From the NCBI GenBank assembly GCA_902806575.1, contig CADCXD010000010.1:1-64000 (forward strand): a stretch of 64,000 nt of DNA, in the 5' to 3' direction. The notes under the pieces were generated by a model. It did no database searches. It worked only from the letters and a program-made list of their open reading frames with translations, and was not told the origin of the DNA. The translations under genes were made by a program, and so were the position numbers. Shown in pieces: positions 57,259 to 64,000 of the stretch. The DNA comes from Jackrogersella multiformis. Lineage: Eukaryota; Ascomycota; Sordariomycetes; Xylariales; Hypoxylaceae. The stretch's first letter is position 1; the number at the start of each line of letters is the position of its first letter.

Positions 57259-58225
57259 AAAACGAGGTGAGGTGAAATTTCAGAAGGGTGACACGGACGA
57301 CGCCTTGAAGGAAGAAAGGAAGAGAACTGAGATTACTAATAGTAGTATTACCAATTGTCTGACAGGTTGATATTACGGAGGGGACGAGGAGGAAGGTAGG
57401 CAACTAACAAAGTAACGCTGTAGATATGTAGAAGTGTAAGTCGTAAGTTTGAGTGTAATAAGTGTAAGTGTAATAAGTGTAAGTGTAATAAGTGTAAGTA
57501 TAATAAGTGTAAGTGTAAGTGAGGGGTCAAGGATCGAATGGTTCGACATCAAATCAATCAACGACATGAACCTTCTACTCCTACGAGGTAGGTACCTATA
57601 TAGGTATATATACCTACCTAGGTAGGTACGGAGCATCTCCAGCTAGGATGGTGTCGTAATGCATCCCTGGCAACCTTCAATTCTTGGGGTAGAGTTGTAA
57701 TCCGAAGCTTCTCAGTGGTCAGAGCTATGATGTGTCGACGATAAGTGACATCACGAGCTCGATTCCGGCATCGTTGTTCCATATTTTCAAAGATGGTGGG
57801 ATGGCTTCGGCCAATCACTTGGCTTCGAATTACCACCTGCACCTGGCACTCAAACTTTATACCTATACCTAGTAGGTACCTGGGTATTATACAAACTTGG
57901 AAGCATTGACTGCAGCAGCTGCTTACAAAGACAGCCCTGGAGGGCTCCCCCACCCAATGTCCGCTCTCCTTTACCTGCCTAATGCTACCTAGGTACATAT
58001 GTAGGTAGGTACATATACCTAGGTAGTTTAGGTATTTCATCATCTTCATCTATGGATCTACTCGTCTTTAATTGTCTTAGGTACCTACCTACCTACCTAC
58101 CTAACCTACCTAACCTAATATGTCTATACATCTTCCACTTTATATACTAGCCGGTATTTCAGTCGACATGAAATAAACAAATGAGAGCGAATTAAGGAAC
58201 CAGAATTCCGGCTTCCTTCGTATGC
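57259..58225. other. ~1 kb spacer
   Basis: No gene I can support. It contains a 15 bp minisatellite (57,452-57,521) and ACCTAGGT clusters at 57,586-57,630, 57,866-57,885, 57,985-58,027 and 58,078-58,115. A 143-codon minus-strand open frame at 57,618-58,049 overlaps these repeats and has no domain. Confidence 0.6.
57452..57521. repeat. 15 bp minisatellite
   Basis: Four consecutive units of AGTGTAATAAGTGTA, the fourth with one G-to-A change, then AGTGTAAGTG. It lies ~190 bp upstream of the first ATG of the Rieske oxidoreductase, so it may fall in its promoter or leader. Confidence 0.9.
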
Positions 58226-60468
58226 TTAAGAAAGTCCTTCCATGAATTCCGGCAGCGAGGTTTCGTCGTTGAAATCGAACTCGCCGAGGTCGATGCCGAC
58301 ATCATCAACAGGTGAAACCTGAGGCCAGGACTCGGTGACCTAAGTGATATTGCAAATCGATTAGCAGCAACTCTTGTATTCGGTAGGCCTTATTGGGGTC
58401 TAGGTCACTAACTATGTTCTGGCCTGGATTGTCAGGAAACACCCCAAGCTGCGATGAAATATACGAAGAGAAATCGGGTTGGGCACCAGGGTGAGAGGTA
58501 GGCTCGTAAGTCCTAGAGAGGGGTTCGGCTTGCTTGATCGCGCGATCTGCTGCTTCTTCCAAGCCCACAAGAATAATATGGAGTTTCTTGAAAGATTCTG
58601 ATCCAGTATGCTCGAGCAGCTTCTCCATGCGTTCTATCGTGTTTAGGGTGAGCTTGCGATCGGGTTTCGCTAGCTCGTGTGAAGGGAAATAAACTATATT
58701 GGCTAGCAAGACGATGAAGGCAGAAAAATAGGCACATCCGCTTAGCCTACGAGTGATCATCTTCAGCAATTATGGCTTCCATATAAGTATAAGATGGTCT
58801 GGGTTCTTGCTCACCATAAGCTAGATCCCCTGTAAGTTTCACTGTTTAGTATTTGCAGACACCCGCGGCTAGCACGCACACAGGTATTCCAGAAATCCGG
58901 TAGCAGCGGTTGGTGGTGTGTCATGCAGACATGAGCCTGGAAATCGAAGTTTTGAAGGGCAGCAGCAGTAAAGCCATTTATTGATTTGACCCAGGGCGAC
59001 GTGAGCGAGTAAAGTCCATTGAGCATGGTAGAGCACATCAAGTAAGTCTGGTATAGAAGGATCATGTGAGTGAGCGGTGCCTTGTCAAGCGTCTCCGTGA
59101 CATTTTCGAGCTGTAGCGGCGTTGGTATCGTTTGCATCCACTGGTCGAGGAGCCGGGAGATGTGCGCAACCCTCTCCTGGCGAACCTCTGCCGATACCTT
59201 CGTCGACCGGTTGCTGAGGAGTAAGTAAAAGACCTTTCCTTCTATGTAGGCGAGTTGGACCCTAGCGCGGAGATAGTTGAGTTGCGTGCACCCGTCAATG
59301 CTTGAAAGATAGTTGCCGTCATCTCCTGACTCCGTTCCCGGAAGGTCCAAATCAACGTCTTCATTGTTCTGAATGGAGGGAATCTTCGAGCGAAGGCTGA
59401 TATCCTATTTCTAGTAGTCAGTTGGGGGATCGCCAAGCCAGGGGCACAAGATTCACCTTGTCTAAACAGAAGCATAGCCAGAATACATTGCTTCTGTGAC
59501 GTGCTACTTCTGGAGGGTAGTCGGATAGAGTGGACTTTACGTGAAGTTGAAGTCTATGGGACAACCGAACAGCAGTGCCGATTAGGACTGACGCTGCATT
59601 TTGGTCAGTGTTTGACTGGAAGAGCACTGTGCAGCCTCGGGTCAGCAATTGTTGTCCACAAACGAGGACCAGCTAACCTAAGCACTTACTAACTAGACCC
59701 AAGAGAACTTGGACTCCCAGGGTATCTTCCTCGCGAGTGACAAGTTCATCGAGTTCTTTCTGTGCGTTATCGATGCACCTCCTGACTTTCCTATCCTCAA
59801 ATTTGACCGCGATGTCTTCGGCGTCGATGGTACGAATGCGATATCCAATCGCAAGAACTACGTTTATGGAAGCCCAAACAGCTCTCGACTTCTCCGTCAG
59901 TTCCTGCTCGGAATAGAACTCGTACAGCATTTGCATAAAGTGAATCTGGTGAAATAGTGGTAAAGCAGGATTGAAGTCACGAAAATAGTCTTCAACAACT
60001 GGCAGTATCTCAGTAAGGGGCGGTATGCTATAACCTCCGTGGTATACTCGAGCCTCCGAGCTTGATGACCTTGGGCAGGGTACAATTGACGAGGCGGTAG
60101 ACCTCTCAGCTTGACTCGACTCGCTACTAAGCAGTTGGTCTACTGCCTTGGAGGAGCTAGGATTACCGAGTCTATCTAGCTTGGCCTCGATTCGCGCAAG
60201 GCGAGCTTCAAGGCTATCTCCATCCACAGCGGGACTTGCTGTATGCGTTTCTTTTAGAGAAACCGGGGCTGTTCTTCTTCGAACGACGGTTGTGCTGCAT
60301 GGTACCTTATACAGTAGGCAATTCGAGCATGCTGGCTTCAACATGTCGCACTTGATTTTCTTCTTAAAGCAGGTATCACCTTGCACACGAATAAAATAAT
60401 TAGTGATACGAATACAAACGAGAGTATACTAATAACTTACATGCTTTACGACGAGAGCTAGTCTCCAT
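58226..60468 (-). CDS. Zn2Cys6 fungal transcription factor
   Basis: Six exons (60441-60468, 59690-60379, 59457-59626, 58815-59404, 58413-58746, 58226-58339) give 641 aa, all introns GT-AG and exon lengths in frame. The zinc cluster spans residues 10-37 (C10, C13, C20, C27, C30, C37; KACDTCFKKKIKCD then CSNCLLYKVPC); its first cysteine codon is split by intron 1. A linker region (SLEARLARIEAKLDRLG) could dimerise. The fungal-specific regulatory domain follows, with PVVEDYFRDFNPALPLFH, ASVLIGTAVRLSHRLQLH and CLDKDISLRSKIP. The acidic C-terminus (VGIDLGEFDFNDETSLPEF) resembles an activation region. Intron 5 has a clear TGCTAAT branch site. It lies ~450 bp downstream of the flavin oxidoreductase gene on the same strand; control of that gene is possible but unproven. 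Confidence 0.9.
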
Positions 60469-60919
60469 TCTCGCAGATGAAATTGGAAATAGCCCAGAAC
60501 TAGGAATACCTTCTATTATGAAGCTAAAAGGAGAAAAGAGGAGCAACGAATCGATTTATAATATGACAAAGCTTTGCAATAAACATACTCCGTATATTAT
60601 AGAAGGTAGGTATCTAACTAGGTAGTTGAAAGAGTAGGAGTAGAAGCTCTCGGGTTAGGATTCCCTTGATACAAGAAGGTCATCACGGCTTGCTGACAAA
60701 CGGTATCCCTGGACCGGGGCGCCTATATCGAATTAGGTAGAGCTGGCCGTAGCACCCCGGTCATTTCAGTCCTACATATGTTAGGTAGGTACCTAGTTAA
60801 GAGAATATACGCACATATCACCCATATGCATACATGGAATCATCTTCCCCTTATCCTATACCTACCGGTAGGTAACACTTGGTTGGAAATCAACGATTTA
60901 ATTATACCCTTTAAACTGT
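60469..60919. other. Spacer between regulator and flavin oxidoreductase
   Basis: 451 bases containing the Zn2Cys6 gene promoter and the oxidoreductase 3' end. An ACCTAGTT/GGTAGGTACC cluster lies at 60,605-60,625 and 60,782-60,800. A CGG-type target half-site for a zinc cluster protein cannot be singled out. Confidence 0.55.
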
Positions 60920-62404
60920 CTAGTAAGCCTCGCCGTAAGGATGCGAGCTTGTCTCTGTATCCTTCAGGTCAGGGAAGCCCCGGAACTCCAGCTTGTCACC
61001 GTCAGCTACATATTTGCTAAAATGTTCCCCCATATCTGCTTTGAAGCTCTCCACCGCCTTTTGGTCGCTTAGATCGAAAGGTTCCCGGCCGTTAGCGATC
61101 TGTCGCATCTGGGCTCCGGCCGCCGCCAAGTGCGTATAGACCTCGTTTAAAATCTCGTCCTTCGGCCTGACGGCGCCGGTGACCTTGCCGGCAAGGATGT
61201 CATTGGGTAGACGCGGCTCCTGGGTGGCTGGGCGGCCAAGGCCGATACCATCGAGGATATCGAGAGCTTTCACCATGGCACCTATTGTGCGGAACCCTCC
61301 CGTGAGGTACTTCTTCGTCTTGGATAGGTGTGGTACGATGTCGCGGACGAACTCGAGGAAGTAAGCCTCCCGCTTCAGAGTCGACTCCTTTTTGCCTCCG
61401 TAGCCGATGTCCTCGTGGTTACCGCCCGAAAGCTCGACGAAGTCGACGCCCAGCTCCTGTAGTTTTTCGCACATTACCTTAGCCTCTGCCGGCTTGATGC
61501 CCTTCTCCTGAAACTCGACCGAGTTGAGCTTGATTCCGAGGATGAAGCCTGGCTTGATTCGCCTCTTGATCTCCTCGAAAATCTCCACCACGAGGCGCAT
61601 GCGGTTTTCAAGGCTGCCGCCGTACTCGTCGGTCCGCTGGTTCGAGAGCTGGGAAAGGAACTGTGCGATCAGGTACCCGTGTGCCCCGTGGAGTTCGATC
61701 CCGTCGAATCCTGCCTCCTGGAGGTACTCGGCGGCGTGGGCGAACCCATCAATAACGCGTGCTATATCAGCTTTCGTGGCCTCACGAGGTATAGCATAAG
61801 CAGTCGTCTTCGGCGCTGTGATGTAATCTCCTAGTTAGCATTTGACGATATCTACATAGTTTCATGGATATATGGATATATGGATATTCACGTACGGAGC
61901 TGGATCGCCGAGGCTGAAATCGTATCCCTCTTAACTTTAGCATAAAGCTGACGCCCTGGGTGGTTCATCTGCCCGATGATCAAGCTACCGTTCGCCTTCG
62001 CCGCAGTCGCTAACTCTTTGAAAGCCTCAAAACGCAGGCCAGACGGAGGACATTCAGGAGTAATGATACCATCGCCGACGTAGCCTAGCATATCGAACTC
62101 GATATCAAAGTTCCCTGTAGCGATGACTCCCCACTCGTTCTCTCCCCATCTAGACGTTCGGATTAGTCAACACTATGATGTTTACGACTCGCTATTCTGA
62201 TACTTGCCTTCGATATAGCTCAATGAGCTCCTTAGTCGGGATACCGCGCTCTTCCACATTCTTAGGGCTCCAGCTAGCAAGGTCTTCAACCATCGAAGCC
62301 TTATAGAAGCGATTCTTCGCGACTCTCCCTGAGAACTCGAATTGAAGGGGTTGGCTGAGAGACGCAACATCGGCAGGGGCAGACTCGTAGCGGCTTGTAG
62401 GCAT
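60920..62404 (-). CDS. NADH:flavin oxidoreductase (Old Yellow Enzyme family)
   Basis: FMN-dependent ene-reductase family; reduces activated C=C bonds using NAD(P)H. Three exons (62208-62404, 61896-62149, 60920-61830) give 453 aa. Intron 1 has a GC donor (AAG|GCAAGT), the only choice that keeps frame into WGENEWGVIATGNFD. Intron 2 is best read as C|GTACGT to CTAG|GA; another AG three bases on would change one residue. Motifs: GQMNHPGRQ, GFDGIELHGAHGYLIAQFLS with the substrate-binding His pair, and NQRTDEYGGSLENRMRL. These are hallmarks of the barrel family. Length exceeds classical yeast OYE (~400 aa) because of a longer C-terminus. Possible uses are detoxification of enones or a secondary-metabolite step; nothing nearby decides it. 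Confidence 0.9.
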
Positions 62405-63237
62405 CGTGACTCGAGATGAAAAGGGGACAGATTAGAGTCTATGTATATAATCTGAATCCACTGGATCCTTGAATGAGTAATGAAGACTATTATTATTGCA
62501 AAGTCGTTAACGATGATTCTTTATTCGACTGAGAAATTCCAGCGAGCACCACCTACATTTTTATACACCTTCATTAGGCTTACCCATGGCACCGTATTTG
62601 TAAGGAGGCAAATCATCTTACACAGGTCGGACTATTCGTTTCCGATTTCATGACAAACAGTCCGCACCGCTGTTGTCTTTCATGGTGTATTGTCTATCAT
62701 TGTAATCTAGGAGCTCCATAAATATTTCATGCCGACTCAGACCCCAAAGGCCGCGGAACTCCACGGTATTCCACGGTCATGATAACACCGTAGTGTCAAC
62801 ACCGGCTTCCGCACCTATTTCAACAAGCTCGGAGTTATTATCTTGTATGCGATAATATTGGCCGAAGAGCTGGGATCACCAAGGTTACTATAATCACATC
62901 CGGGACTGCTATTTATTCCATAACATCATTATTTATGCTTAGTCATGCACTTGGCGACATGGTTAAGAGTTTATGTGGTCATTTATCGTATTGCTGCCCC
63001 TATTTGCTGCTAGTACTTTGTCCAGGTGCGTTTCCACACCATTTATGCAGCTCCGTTGGGCTAGACACTATGTAAAGCCGCCTTGATGAGCAAGTAATAG
63101 CAACTCCAATCTCGGCATGTCGAGGTCAACTGCTTTGTCCCTCATCTCCCGCATGGGATGGAACATAAACCGAGAAACCACAACCTAAAAGCCGGCAACG
63201 TGGCAATCCGCCCTCACCTCATCCCTGTTTGCTTCAT
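62405..63237. other. ~0.8 kb spacer
   Basis: Promoter of the flavin oxidoreductase on the left and 3' flank of the Rtf1 gene on the right. No repeat, RNA gene or open frame worth listing. The ACCTAGGT motif is not seen here. Confidence 0.6.
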
Positions 63238-64000
63238 CTAGTCGATATCAACATCGATATCAAAATCGAGAGCCGCAATGATGTCATCGTCCACGATTGG
63301 TTTATGGATCTGTGGGATCCCCTTCTTGTCCTTCCCTGTCTGGTGGTTTTGTATCTGGAGCTTCTGCAGATGAGGCAGCATCGGTGCTTTCGTAGTGGCA
63401 GCCTGCTTCGGTGTTCCGTTCGCTGGTGTAGATGCACCGCTGTCATTGGTCGGCGTTGACTTCTGCTCAAGAGAGTCATTGGAATCCTGAGTAGACTTGG
63501 GCATGTGGCGTGTCTTCGCCTTCTCATTTCTCTGAGCCTTGCGTACTGCATCCGCGTTGCGTCGGCGGTTTTCGGCATTCAAGGCTGCTAAACGCTCCTG
63601 TTGAGATGGAACCGAACTTGTGGGCTTAGCAGATGGCGTTAAGCTAGTCTTAAATGCCAGACGCGGAGTCTCGAGAGAGTCCAACTGATCCTGTAGCTCC
63701 GAAGCTCGACCATCATCTCCGCAACGTTTGGCTTCTTCCATCAAGTTGACTAGTCGATTTCGCTCTGTAGGGGCAAACTTATCAAGCAGAGCTCGTTCTC
63801 GCTCGATCTTAGCATTCACCTCGGTGTTGGTCCAGGTATGATTCATGAGAGCGTTGATGTCGTCAATCTTAGCATCTAGCGTCGGCCTCTTGGGGAAAAT
63901 GACACCCTCGTCCTGGCAAACCTTTTTGTAGCGGTTGAACTCAGCCTGCAACATATTAGACTCGAACGAATATCATGGCAGAATCGCGAGACATACCTCC
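63238..64000 (-). CDS. rtf1: Rtf1, Paf1-complex subunit (C-terminal part, partial)
   Basis: The gene runs off the right edge. The last exon is 63238-63945; an intron (63946-63996) with a GTATGT donor and TTGCAG acceptor separates it from an upstream exon of which four bases are visible. The visible 235 residues start AEFNRYKKVCQDEGVIFPKR, the end of the Plus3 region of Rtf1, then PTLDAKIDDINALMNHTWTN and a long charged helix (VNAKIERERALLDKF). The tail is Lys/Gln/Thr-rich and ends with an acidic DDDIIAALDFDIDVDID. Rtf1 acts with the Paf1 complex during RNA polymerase II elongation and supports H2B ubiquitylation; the catalytic histone-modification domain would lie in the missing N-terminal part. 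Confidence 0.85.

Noticed and set aside
57373..58049. Minus-strand open frames over the 15 bp minisatellite and ACCT repeats
   Set aside because: Translations are repeat-derived (Leu/His/Thr runs) and carry no domain.

Overview
This looks like nuclear DNA from a filamentous ascomycete (Pezizomycotina, probably a sordariomycete). The evidence is short GT-AG introns, fungal-specific families (Cut12-type spindle pole protein, Zn2Cys6 activator, PTH11-like membrane protein, NRPS-like A-T-R enzyme), and a large AT-rich block with the hallmarks of repeat-induced point mutation (RIP).

Region 1 (1 to about 26,650) is a gene-free, extremely AT-rich block. I read it as a graveyard of transposons destroyed by C-to-T and G-to-A mutation. 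Some structure survives: two copies of a long direct repeat at its left and right ends, four copies of a ~171 bp element with palindromic terminal inverted repeats, a ~2.4 kb unit bounded by ~210 bp direct repeats with degenerate tandem arrays inside, and a perfect 18 bp satellite. The block stops abruptly about 130 bp beyond the stop codon of an intact pyruvate kinase gene.

Region 2 (26,779 to 64,000) is ordinary gene-bearing sequence with large spacers. In order: pyruvate kinase (-), Cut12-like spindle pole body protein (+), a decayed NRPS-like adenylating reductase (-), a PTH11/rhodopsin-type 7-TM protein (-), a GPR1/FUN34/YaaH acetate-transporter-like protein (+), a large Spo14-type phospholipase D (+), a coiled-coil protein with a predicted myristoylation site (-), a Rieske/AIF-type oxidoreductase (-), a Zn2Cys6 transcription factor (-), an Old Yellow Enzyme-type NADH:flavin oxidoreductase (-), and the C-terminal part of the Paf1-complex subunit Rtf1 (-, running off the right edge). 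Most are housekeeping or signalling genes that do not form an evident pathway. The one suggestive pair is the Zn2Cys6 regulator lying directly downstream of the flavin oxidoreductase.

The spacers are full of a short palindromic motif built on ACCTAGGT/TACCTAGGTA, which I did not see in the coding regions or the AT block. I see no rRNA, CRISPR array or intact transposase. Exon boundaries were read by eye from splice signals, with reading frame checked by exon length. No similarity search was possible.
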